From Pseudomonas delhiensis (GTDB lineage Bacteria > Pseudomonadota > Gammaproteobacteria > Pseudomonadales > Pseudomonadaceae), in NCBI RefSeq assembly GCF_900187975.1, contig NZ_FZPC01000005.1, positions 1-64,000 of the forward strand: a stretch of DNA of 64,000 nucleotides, written 5' to 3'. The notes below the pieces were generated by a model. It worked only from the letters and a program-made list of their open reading frames with translations, ran no database searches and had not been told where the DNA came from. The position numbers were made by a program, and so were the translations under genes. Numbering within the stretch: the first letter of the stretch is position 1; each line of letters starts with the position of its first letter. Of this stretch, positions 28,643-36,680 are shown piece by piece.

Positions 28643-30346
28643 TTAATCCTTGGTCACGCGGTTGACTTCCTCGAGGCTGGTAATGCCTTGCATGGCCTTG
28701 AGCAGGCCCGAGGTGCGCAGGTCATTGAAGCCTTCTTTGCGGGCTTGCTCCGCGATCTGAATGGAGTTGCCTTCTTCCATGATAATCCGCTGCAGCGACG
28801 GCGTGATTTTAACCACTTCATAAATACCCACGCGGCCCTTGTAGCCGTTCTTGCAATTTTCGCACCCCACGGGGGAGTACAGCTTGAAGCTGCCGATCCG
28901 CTCCTCGGGGAAGCCCTCGTGAAGCAGGGTTTCGCGCGGGATATCGTGTTCCTTCTTGCAGTGGGCGCAGAGCTTGCGCGCCAGGCGCTGGGCGATGATC
29001 AGGTTGGTCGAGGTAGCCAGGTTGAAGGAGGCCACGCCCATGTTCAGCAGGCGCGTGAGGGTTTCCGCGGCGCTGTTGGTGTGCAGGGTGGACATCACCA
29101 TATGGCCGGTCTGCGCGGCCTTGATGGCGATCTCGGCGGTTTCGAGGTCGCGGATCTCACCGACCATGATCACGTCAGGGTCCTGGCGCAGGAAGGCGCG
29201 CAAGGCCTGGGCGAAGTCCATGCCCTGGCGGGGGTTTACGTTGACCTGGTTGATGCCCTCCAGATTGATTTCCACCGGGTCTTCTGCGGTAGAGATATTG
29301 ATGTCCGGGGTGTTGAGGATGTTCAAGCCGGTATAGAGGGATACCGTTTTGCCCGAGCCGGTAGGGCCGGTTACCAGGATCATGCCCTGGGGTTGTTTGA
29401 GGGCTTCCAGGTAAAGCTCTTTCTGCTCCTCCTCATAACCCAGCGCATCGATGCCCATCTGTGCGCTGGCCGAGTCGAGAATCCGCATCACGATTTTCTC
29501 GCCCCACAGCGTAGGCAGGGTGTTGACGCGGAAGTCGATGGACTTGCTCTTGGACACGCGCATCTTGATGCGGCCGTCCTGGGGCTTGCGCCGCTCGGAA
29601 ATATCCAGGCCCGCCATTACCTTGAGGCGCGCGGAAATCCGGCTGGCCAACTGAATCGGTGGTTTAGCCACTTCATGCAGCATGCCGTCGGTACGGAAGC
29701 GCACCCGGTAGATTTTCTCGTAAGGCTCGAAGTGCAGGTCGGACGAGCCTCCCTTGATGGCATCCAGCAGCATCTTGTTGACGAAGCGCACCACCGGCGC
29801 GTCATCTGCGTCGCCGCCGATGGTCTCTTCCTTGCGCTCAGCGTCGCCGCTTTCGATGTCCAGGCCTTCCAGATCGACGTCGCCCAGGTCGTCCAGCCCC
29901 CCGGTAGCGCTCTCGAAGAGCTTCTCGATCGCGTCACCGAGCTTGTCATCCTCAACCAGGATGGCTTCGGTGGTCAGGCCTGTACTGAACTGGACATCAG
30001 TGATGGCTTGGTGATTGGTCGGGTCGGAGATGCCGACAAATAGCTTGTTGCCTCGGCGCCACAATGGGATGACGCGGTGCTGGCGAACCAGCTTTTCACT
30101 GATCAGTTCCCTCGGGAGGCCTTCCTTGTCGATAGCGCCAAGATCGCAGAAGGCTATACCGAACTGATCCGCCGCTAACTCGGTCAGTGGCCGGCTTCTC
30201 ACCAGTTTGTTCTGCACCAGGTAGGTCACCAACGAAAGCTTGTTTCGTTGAGCCTGCTGCTGGGCCTGTTGAGCGCTTTTTTCGTCCAGCAGTTCAGCGA
30301 TCACCAGTTGGCGGGCGAGACCGGAAAGCACGACTTGATCGTTCAT
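28643..30346 (-). CDS. pilB: Type IV pilus extension ATPase PilB
   Basis: A 567-residue hexameric motor for pilus extension. An N-terminal MshEN-like domain (about 10-150) is followed by a linker. The ATPase core has Walker A GPTGSGKTVS (about 325), Asp box, Walker B-type VIMVGEIRDLETAEIA and His box TGHMVMSTLHTN. A four-Cys zinc site follows (CAHC and CENC). It is divergent from pilA, with 230 bases between. Confidence 0.98.
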   Translation of the reverse strand: MNDQVVLSGLARQLVIAELLDEKSAQQAQQQAQRNKLSLVTYLVQNKLVRSRPLTELAADQFGIAFCDLGAIDKEGLPRELISEKLVRQHRVIPLWRRGNKLFVGISDPTNHQAITDVQFSTGLTTEAILVEDDKLGDAIEKLFESATGGLDDLGDVDLEGLDIESGDAERKEETIGGDADDAPVVRFVNKMLLDAIKGGSSDLHFEPYEKIYRVRFRTDGMLHEVAKPPIQLASRISARLKVMAGLDISERRKPQDGRIKMRVSKSKSIDFRVNTLPTLWGEKIVMRILDSASAQMGIDALGYEEEQKELYLEALKQPQGMILVTGPTGSGKTVSLYTGLNILNTPDINISTAEDPVEINLEGINQVNVNPRQGMDFAQALRAFLRQDPDVIMVGEIRDLETAEIAIKAAQTGHMVMSTLHTNSAAETLTRLLNMGVASFNLATSTNLIIAQRLARKLCAHCKKEHDIPRETLLHEGFPEERIGSFKLYSPVGCENCKNGYKGRVGIYEVVKITPSLQRIIMEEGNSIQIAEQARKEGFNDLRTSGLLKAMQGITSLEEVNRVTKD

Positions 30347-30512
30347 TGGGGGCGATATGCGAGTTGAGTTGGATGGGTCTTATAACGCACGGGGGCGATG
30401 GTGCCAAATGTCCATCATGGGGAGTGCCATTTTTTGTCAGAACATGCCCTCAGGTGATGCTCAGGTTGTAGGCTAATGGCTGTACGCCTCTGCCTACGGC
30501 CGTGGATAGGTC

Positions 30513-30528
30513 TGGCACGATCTGTGCT
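30513..30528 (+). promoter_or_regulatory. Sigma-54 promoter of pilA
   Basis: TGGCACGATCTGTGCT matches the -24/-12 consensus TGGCAC-N5-TTGC(A/T), with GG and GC exactly 12 bases apart; only the first T of TTGC is replaced by G. It lies about 50 bases upstream of the pilA ATG and is the expected target of PilR encoded at the left end of the window. Confidence 0.9.
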
Positions 30529-30576
30529 TTTTTTCTGACAGGTCGATAGACCTCTTCCCATTTCAAGGAGAGTTTC

Positions 30577-30993
30577 ATGAAGGCTCAAAAAGGCTTTACC
30601 CTGATCGAGTTGATGATCGTTGTGGCGATCATCGGCATTCTGGCTGCTATCGCTCTGCCGGCCTATCAGGACTACACCAAACGCTCGCATGTTACTGAAG
30701 GTCTGTCGTTGGCATCGGGAGCTAAGACTGCTGTCACTGAGTACTACTCGACTAAAGGTGAATGGCCGGCAGGTAACGGTACGGCCGGAATTGCTAGTGC
30801 CAGCTCTATTACCGGTAATGCGGTGAGCAGCGTAGCAGTAAACGGTTCTCAAATTACTATCACCTACAATACCAAGGTTTCGCCGGCTGCAACCTTGATT
30901 CTGAAAGGTTCTGCTTCTGATGGTGGCGCCGTGACTTGGGATTGCACTGGTGGTAACTTGGATAGCAAGTATCGTCCGTCCAACTGCCGATAA
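30577..30993 (+). CDS. pilA: Major type IV pilin PilA
   Basis: A 138-residue prepilin with a 6-residue leader (MKAQKG) cut by PilD before [18 protein letters not shown]; the mature protein has Glu5. The C-terminal disulfide loop runs from Cys123 to Cys137 (14 residues between), and the protein ends NCR, without the C-terminal Ser that TfpO-type transferases modify. The alpha-beta loop is rich in Ser, Thr and Gly ([15 protein letters not shown]), a plausible O-glycosylation surface. The ribosome site is AAGGAG. The glycosylation-type cassette follows directly downstream. Confidence 0.98.
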   Translation: MKAQKGFTLIELMIVVAIIGILAAIALPAYQDYTKRSHVTEGLSLASGAKTAVTEYYSTKGEWPAGNGTAGIASASSITGNAVSSVAVNGSQITITYNTKVSPAATLILKGSASDGGAVTWDCTGGNLDSKYRPSNCR

Positions 30994-31003
30994 TTTTTTT
31001 GAT

Positions 31004-31032
31004 AAAAAAGGCCCCGCGTAGGGGCCTTTTTT
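31004..31032 (+). terminator. Terminator of pilA
   Basis: A stem GGCCCC / GGGGCC (31010-31015 with 31021-31026) with loop GCGTA is flanked by A6 and T6. It separates strong pilA transcription from the downstream cassette, allowing only read-through. Confidence 0.93.
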
Positions 31033-31051
31033 ATATGTGAGGAGTTTTATT

Positions 31052-32995
31052 TTGCGAGGTCGAATTTTATTCTTTTTGTTGCTTGCTTTTCTCCTCTTGT
31101 TTATTGCTTTTCTGTACTCTCCAGGTCTTTGGGGGGATTTTGAATTTGATGATTTGGGGAATATTGTCGAGAATCAGGCTCTATATGTATCTTCTTTGAG
31201 CATAGAACAATTGCGTTCGGCTGCCTTTTCGGGAGATGCCGGACCGACTGGTCGACCTGTTACGCTTCTGACTTTTGCACTGAATATCTTCTTTTTTGGG
31301 ATACAGCCTTTCTACTTCAAGTTGGTGAACTTGCTAATTCATTTAGCCAACGTTGCTTTAGTGGCTGTGTTTTCTTCACTTCTCTTGCGAAGAGTCTACA
31401 AACTAAATCCTAGTATATCCCTGTTTGCTGGCTTGGCGGTTGCTGCGATGTGGGGGGCGCATCCACTCAATCTCACTAGTGTTCTCTACATAGTTCAAAG
31501 GATGACCAGCCTTTCCGCTTTGTTCGGGTTTGTAGCTTTAGGGCTGTACGCATGGCTGCGACAAGATACACAGGGGGGCGTAGGAATTGGACGAGTGAGT
31601 CTAGTGGTATTCGGAGTATTGTTAAGCTTGGTGCTATCGCTGCTTTGCAAAGAGTCTGGAATTCTTTTTGTTCTTCTTATTCTATGGACGGAACTTTGTG
31701 TTTTCGAATTTAGGGTTAATGGAAATACCCTGCGGATTGGTAAGTGGTCGGTCCAGTCAATAGTAGTGGCAGTGGTTGCTATTCTGAGTCTAATAGCAGC
31801 TATATGGATAATTCCGCCGATGATCTCCCCAGCTGCTTTTGTTCAGCGGGATTTCACGTTGGTGGAGCGGTTACTGACCGAGAGTCGAGTAATCTTTATG
31901 TATCTGGGGATGATTTTTTATCCGACACTCTCCGGTTTAAGTCTTTATCATGACGATTTTTTGATATCTAGATCGCTCTTCGATCCCATTCAAACTCTAA
32001 TTTCCTCTGCAGCCCTTCTGGTGATTCTGTTAACGATGATTTTGTTGTGGAATCGTTGTCGGATGCTAGTGTTTGCTTTGGGATGGTTTTTTATATCACA
32101 TATATTAGAGTCAACTGTATTTTCACTTGAGCTAGTTCATGAACATCGAAATTATTTTGCCAGCATAGGTTTATTTTGCTTATTCGTTGGTGGGGTGATT
32201 AAGCTGCATGGTAGAGCTAAGTTGTTTATGATTGTCCTAGGTGGAGGGGTTTTTCTATTGTACTCCTTTGTTACTTATAATAGGTCAGTAGTTTGGTCTA
32301 ACCTAGTAGATCACGCTGCGTTCGAAGCCGTTATGCACCCAAAATCAGATCGTGCTAATTATCAGATGGGGCGAATTTATTTGAAGCTTCTGGACTCCAC
32401 TAAGAACAAAGAGTACGGAGATAAAGCCCGCGAGTATTTCAAGAAAGCTTCCGAGTCCTATGAGCCAGGCAATGGAGCTTATTTCGCTCAAATCCACCTA
32501 GCATATTACCTAAAAGAGCAACCAGAAAAAGAGTTGGTGAGCACCCTCGCCGAGCGTCTGCGATCTTTACCTTTTTACAATAGTAATGTTGGTTTCTTGA
32601 GGGCTCTGGTTGAGTGTCAGTTAGATGGGCATTGCCAAATGTCAGGGCCGGATTTAGTCGGACTATTGGCCTCGGCAGTGGATAACCCTAGGGCGTCGGC
32701 ATGGGGGAAAAGTCAAGTATATCTACTGCTGGGGCGTTATTTCATTGAGTCTATTGGCGATACCCTCAAAGGGGAGGAGTTCATCAGGGACGCTATTGCT
32801 AATAGCGATCATGCAGGGGCTCGTTTGATGCTGGCTCAGGTGCTACGTTTACAGGGGCGTAGCACTGAGGCCCAAGAACAGTTGGATCAAGCTGAAGCTT
32901 TGGACAAGTTCGCGGTCAATGCTCAATGGATCCGTTCAGAACGAGCAAAAGTCAAAGAGATGCTTGATAGGAGGGGAAACAATGCAGAACATTGA
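31052..32995 (+). CDS. GT-C membrane glycosyltransferase with TPR-like tail; candidate pilin glycosyltransferase
   Basis: About 647 residues. The N-terminal ~430 residues have roughly ten or more membrane helices. The first periplasmic loop carries GDFEFDDLGNIVEN followed by RPVTLLTFALN and a LVNLLIHLANVALV helix, the signature of TMTC/PMT-like lipid-sugar-dependent GT-C enzymes (FDD acidic motif). The soluble C-terminal ~210 residues look like TPR helices (ANYQMGRIYLKLL, ARLMLAQVLRLQGRSTEAQEQL). A GT-C enzyme directly after pilA recalls TfpW of some P. aeruginosa strains (topology only; homology not tested). A TTG start at 31052 is preferred because TGAGGAG lies 7 bases before it; GTG at 31037 is the alternative. 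The gene is AT-rich compared with flanking genes. Confidence 0.75.
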   Translation: MRGRILFFLLLAFLLLFIAFLYSPGLWGDFEFDDLGNIVENQALYVSSLSIEQLRSAAFSGDAGPTGRPVTLLTFALNIFFFGIQPFYFKLVNLLIHLANVALVAVFSSLLLRRVYKLNPSISLFAGLAVAAMWGAHPLNLTSVLYIVQRMTSLSALFGFVALGLYAWLRQDTQGGVGIGRVSLVVFGVLLSLVLSLLCKESGILFVLLILWTELCVFEFRVNGNTLRIGKWSVQSIVVAVVAILSLIAAIWIIPPMISPAAFVQRDFTLVERLLTESRVIFMYLGMIFYPTLSGLSLYHDDFLISRSLFDPIQTLISSAALLVILLTMILLWNRCRMLVFALGWFFISHILESTVFSLELVHEHRNYFASIGLFCLFVGGVIKLHGRAKLFMIVLGGGVFLLYSFVTYNRSVVWSNLVDHAAFEAVMHPKSDRANYQMGRIYLKLLDSTKNKEYGDKAREYFKKASESYEPGNGAYFAQIHLAYYLKEQPEKELVSTLAERLRSLPFYNSNVGFLRALVECQLDGHCQMSGPDLVGLLASAVDNPRASAWGKSQVYLLLGRYFIESIGDTLKGEEFIRDAIANSDHAGARLMLAQVLRLQGRSTEAQEQLDQAEALDKFAVNAQWIRSERAKVKEMLDRRGNNAEH

Positions 32996-33866
32996 AGATG
33001 GATTGGGAAAACTTAGCATTATTTTGCCTGCCAAGAACGAAGCTGAGGGGTTGTCACTAATTCTGCCTCGCCTGAAGATACTTTATCCTGATGCTGAGAT
33101 TATTGTTGTAGACGATGGCTCGAATGACCGGACTGAAGAGGTTTGTGAATCCCTACAAGTCTCTCGAATTTTCCATCATTATAGCAAAGGTAATGGTGCG
33201 GCAATAAAAGCAGGTCTCAGACGAGCTACAGGGGATACCGTAGTTTGCATGGATGCCGATGGGCAGCATCGCCCGGAGGATATTCATATTCTCCTAGATA
33301 AGATGGCGCAGGGGTATGACATGGTTGTGGGCGCTCGTCGACGATCGGGGCAGGCTAGTGGTCATCGTGGTTTGGCTAATGCCTTCTACAATCGCCTGGC
33401 CAGTTGGATGGTGGGGCAGCAGGTTGACGATCTGACATCAGGGTTTCGTGCGATGCGTCGCTTGTTGGTGGAGGAGTTCATCTCTTTGCTACCTAATGGT
33501 TTTTCCTATCCGACAACAACTACTATGTGTTTCTTCCGTGCAGGGTATTCGGTAGCTTACGTGCCCGTAGATGTCCAGCAACGTCTGGCTGGTACCCAAA
33601 GCCACATCCGCCTGATTCGAGACGGTATTCGCTTCTTAATGATTATTTTCAAGATTGGAACCTTATATTCGCCTCTGAAGATTTTTCTTCCAATCAGTGG
33701 AAGCTTGTTCTTATTAGGGTTGGGCTACTATCTTTATACATTTATTGAGTATTCTCGGTTTACGAACATGAGCGCTCTGCTCTTTACTACATCTATCATG
33801 GTTTTTCTCATGGGGCTTGTTTCTGAGCAGATTACTAATCTGCTTTACAGTCGTGCTGGGGAATGA
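32982..33866 (+). CDS. GT2 glycosyltransferase, polyprenyl-phosphate sugar synthase type
   Basis: 294 residues. The N-terminal GT-A domain begins LSIILPAKNEAEGLSLILPRL. It has IIVVDDGSNDRTEE and the metal-binding CMDADGQHRPED; TSGFRAMRR is as in DPM1/GtrB enzymes. Two C-terminal membrane helices lie at about residues 230-290. These enzymes load a sugar from a nucleotide donor onto undecaprenyl phosphate. The start at 32982 has GGAGGGG just upstream and lies within the last 14 bases of the preceding gene, so the two are coupled. By role it would be the ArnC equivalent of this cassette (inference). Confidence 0.88.
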   Translation: MQNIEDGLGKLSIILPAKNEAEGLSLILPRLKILYPDAEIIVVDDGSNDRTEEVCESLQVSRIFHHYSKGNGAAIKAGLRRATGDTVVCMDADGQHRPEDIHILLDKMAQGYDMVVGARRRSGQASGHRGLANAFYNRLASWMVGQQVDDLTSGFRAMRRLLVEEFISLLPNGFSYPTTTTMCFFRAGYSVAYVPVDVQQRLAGTQSHIRLIRDGIRFLMIIFKIGTLYSPLKIFLPISGSLFLLGLGYYLYTFIEYSRFTNMSALLFTTSIMVFLMGLVSEQITNLLYSRAGE

Positions 33867-33867
33867 A

Positions 33868-34956
33868 ATGATTTATGTTTTGCTTGGAACTAAGGCGCAG
33901 TTAATTAAGATGGCTCCTGTCATCATGGAGCTACGTAACCGAGGACTTGAGTATAAATTTATCTCAACAGGACAACATAAGGAAACGACAGATGATATCT
34001 TGGCCAATTTTCAGATCCCAGGTCCGGAAATGGTGCTGCATCAGGGGCGTGATATTGTTTCGATCCGACAGATGCTGGCTTGGGGGATTAAGGTAGTTGC
34101 TCGTGCGTTCCGTTCTCGCCAAGCATTATTTCCTAAAAATGACGGTTTGGTACTTGTGCATGGTGATACCGCCTCGACCCTATTGGGAGCATTGATTGCC
34201 AAGCTGGCGGGGCAGAAGGTTGGCCATGTGGAGGCCGGACTACGCTCCTACAACTACTTTCATCCTTTTCCCGAGGAGTTGATACGAATAGCAGTTGGCC
34301 GCCTTGCCGATATCAGGTTTTGCCCTGGTCAGTGGGCAGTTCAAAATGTTTCAGGGTACCGTCTGGGACGAAACGTTGATATTGGAGCCAACACTTTGCA
34401 GGACTCGCTTAGGATAATTTTGAGCAGACATTCGAGTCTTGATCTACCGATCCCCGACGAGGAGTTTGGGGTCGTCAGTATTCATCGTTTTGAAAATATT
34501 AAGGACAAGCGTTCTCTACTAAGAATTGTAGAGTTAATTGAGCTTATTGCTGGTCAGTTTTCGCTGTTGTTCATTCTTCATAAGCCTACCGAACGTAAGC
34601 TTCGGCAGTTTGGACTATTTGATAGGCTGTCCGCTTTGCCGGGGGTGGAGTTTCGGCATCGCTACGACTATTTGAGGTTTATGCGCTTGGTGATGGCTGC
34701 AAAATTTGTTATTAGTGATGGTGGAAGTAACCAAGAGGAGTGCTTTTATCTAGATAAGCCTCTTTTACTGTTACGTGCTGCAACCGAACGTCAGGAAGGA
34801 TTGGGGAAGAACTGTGTGCTTTCGGAGTATGCACCAGTGAAGGTTAAGGAATTCATGGAGTCGTTACGGGAGCGTCAACCCACTATGCCTAATGAATTAC
34901 TGGGTTCACCATCTGCTCGGATCGTTGATGTTTGTGAAGAGTACTGTGTGGAATGA
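33868..34956 (+). CDS. UDP-N-acetylglucosamine 2-epimerase-like protein
   Basis: 362 residues with a GT-B fold of the WecB/NeuC family. The catalytic acids are in VHGDTAST and GHVEAGLRS, with PEEL after them and SIHRFEN matching the usual HRREN. The C-terminal sugar-nucleotide motif reads SDGGSNQEE. The usual N-terminal GTRPE is replaced by GTKAQ, so the conserved Arg-Pro-Glu is lost and the substrate may differ from UDP-GlcNAc. The start is MIYVLLGTKAQLIK, one base after the GT2 stop. Its stop overlaps the next gene by 4 bases. The expected reaction is C2 epimerisation of an N-acetylated UDP-hexose. Confidence 0.82.
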   Translation: MIYVLLGTKAQLIKMAPVIMELRNRGLEYKFISTGQHKETTDDILANFQIPGPEMVLHQGRDIVSIRQMLAWGIKVVARAFRSRQALFPKNDGLVLVHGDTASTLLGALIAKLAGQKVGHVEAGLRSYNYFHPFPEELIRIAVGRLADIRFCPGQWAVQNVSGYRLGRNVDIGANTLQDSLRIILSRHSSLDLPIPDEEFGVVSIHRFENIKDKRSLLRIVELIELIAGQFSLLFILHKPTERKLRQFGLFDRLSALPGVEFRHRYDYLRFMRLVMAAKFVISDGGSNQEECFYLDKPLLLLRAATERQEGLGKNCVLSEYAPVKVKEFMESLRERQPTMPNELLGSPSARIVDVCEEYCVE

Positions 34957-35777
34957 CGAGAAAGTATGCAGTTCGCCTCGATATTGATACGACGGTTTGT
35001 GCGCGCAAGCTGATCGATGTTGTTGAGCTTGGAAATAGGCTGGGAGTTAAATTCACCATCTTTGCCAATATGGGGCGCTCTGTAAGTTTGTCAGCTGCAT
35101 TTTTACGGCGATTATCTCAACGATCAGTTCGGGGTAATCCGACAGAGCCGATGATGAAGCTGTCAATACGCGATAAGATTGGATGGAAAGGTATTCTGGA
35201 GAGTATTCTGATAAACCCTGAGTTGCACAGGCTCTCTGCTGATGCATTGCTCAAGGCACGCGACAGTGGCCATGAAATTGGGTTGCATGGTGGGTTAAAT
35301 CACAGTTTATGGCACTTTGCAGCTAGCTCTATGGACGCTGATCAAATGCATAGATTTCTGACCCCGGCTATCGAGCACTATCAAAATATCTTAGGTTACA
35401 ACTCCTTTGGTTTCTCTAGCCCTGGATTCAAGAGTAGCCAGCCTGCATATGAGATTCTGGCGGGGGCTGGGTGTGCTTATCTGTCTGACTTCATTGATTG
35501 TACAGGGAGAGTAAGATGTTCCCCATGTGGATTGCCCGACGTTCCCGTTACGCTTAGTGCAGCGAATACTGTCGATTTTCTAGAGTGGTATGTCGCCTCG
35601 GGTGCAAGTAGCCCGTTGGAAAATGCAATTGAGCAAAGCATTGGTGAGGATGGGTTTGGGGTTTATTATTCGCATCCCTGCTTTATTGCAGGGAAGGGAA
35701 AACAGGTATTTTCCCAATTTGTCTGTGCTCTAAGAGAACAGGCAGAAATAGTTACCATGAGCGAACTGGTCTTATAA
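34953..35777 (+). CDS. ArnD-like polysaccharide deacetylase family protein
   Basis: 274 residues. NodB-type deacylase with metal ligands D10/D12 in RLDIDT and the His pair in EIGLHGGLNHSLW. The fold order and motifs follow ArnD (RIDVDT, EVGLHAWDHHAW), the enzyme that deformylates undecaprenyl-phosphate-Ara4FN. Conserved GFSSPGFKSSQPAYEILAGAG and the late SHPC complete the fold. Its place next to a polyprenyl-sugar GT2 suggests removal of an acyl group from a lipid-linked sugar before transfer. The start overlaps the epimerase stop (ATGA). Its end overlaps the oppositely oriented membrane gene by 6 bases. Confidence 0.83.
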   Translation: MTRKYAVRLDIDTTVCARKLIDVVELGNRLGVKFTIFANMGRSVSLSAAFLRRLSQRSVRGNPTEPMMKLSIRDKIGWKGILESILINPELHRLSADALLKARDSGHEIGLHGGLNHSLWHFAASSMDADQMHRFLTPAIEHYQNILGYNSFGFSSPGFKSSQPAYEILAGAGCAYLSDFIDCTGRVRCSPCGLPDVPVTLSAANTVDFLEWYVASGASSPLENAIEQSIGEDGFGVYYSHPCFIAGKGKQVFSQFVCALREQAEIVTMSELVL

Positions 35778-36680
35778 GATTTTATGTGGGGTTATATGCT
35801 TGAAAGCAAGCGTAAAGAAAGATGCTAAGACAAAGGTTAAGACTAGCTGAATAGATCTATCTAATATAAGTACAGCTAGAAGTGTCCCTTGATCTAACCC
35901 TAGCCAAACACCAAGCGCCGTCAGTGAGAGCTCTTTATATCCAAGGTTTCCCGGTGTTAATGAAGCAATGGAGAGTAGGACGCTGGCTGTGGATAAAAGA
36001 ATGCAGTCCGTAAGTTTAAACGACATCCCTGTACCATCCAATAGCTGGTAAGTAATTGCGCTTGCGATGGCTATTTGTAGTATATTAAGTATGGATAAGT
36101 GTAATGTGTCTCTAATGGTTAGACTTTTAAAGGGCTCGGTCAGACTTGTTAACCAAGGCCTTGGTTTGCTTTTTCGTATAACGTATAGAGTTAGTGCGAT
36201 CGCTCCAAGTAGGCCTAGGCTAATGGCCGATAGGGCTAAACTATTAGGTATAAGTTTTGGCGCGTAGCCTATGATCGCCATTGTGATCAATATGCTGCAT
36301 AGAATATTAAAAACAGATGAAATTAAGAATTGTGCTGCGCTCGTAGTTATCGAAATGGAGAGATATTTTTTTAAGATAGCTGCGCGGCTGGTGAACTGTG
36401 CAAGACGGAATGGAGCTATGTAGTTGAGGGCGCTAGATATTTGATTGACGCCAATGAAGAATGCTATAGATTTTGTTGGAGTGATTTTGTCGGTTAATGA
36501 CTTTATTATTAGGGCATTGATTAGGTGAAACGCTATATAGAGAATCAAGATTATGAAAAGGTTTTCCCTAGGAAAGCTTAATAGAGCGTAGAGGTCACCT
36601 CTATGCAGATAGCAGTAGCCCGCAAATATAATTGATATAACGACGGGGGCTAGTTTTTTTACTATTTTTTTAATTTGCAT
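35772..36680 (-). CDS. Flippase-like integral membrane protein (LPG synthase TM / AglD family)
   Basis: 302 residues with about eight membrane helices. The motifs NYIAPFRLAQFTSRAAILKK and SLTPGNLGYKELSLTALGVW are those of the UPF0104/LPG-synthase transmembrane family. Members move lipid-linked sugars or aminoacylate lipids, and no catalytic domain is attached here. In this setting a role in translocating a polyprenyl-phosphate sugar is plausible (inference), similar to ArnEF in the arn pathway. Its start overlaps the ATP-grasp gene end by 19 bases. Very AT-rich. Confidence 0.78.
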   Translation of the reverse strand: MQIKKIVKKLAPVVISIIFAGYCYLHRGDLYALLSFPRENLFIILILYIAFHLINALIIKSLTDKITPTKSIAFFIGVNQISSALNYIAPFRLAQFTSRAAILKKYLSISITTSAAQFLISSVFNILCSILITMAIIGYAPKLIPNSLALSAISLGLLGAIALTLYVIRKSKPRPWLTSLTEPFKSLTIRDTLHLSILNILQIAIASAITYQLLDGTGMSFKLTDCILLSTASVLLSIASLTPGNLGYKELSLTALGVWLGLDQGTLLAVLILDRSIQLVLTFVLASFFTLAFKHITPHKIL

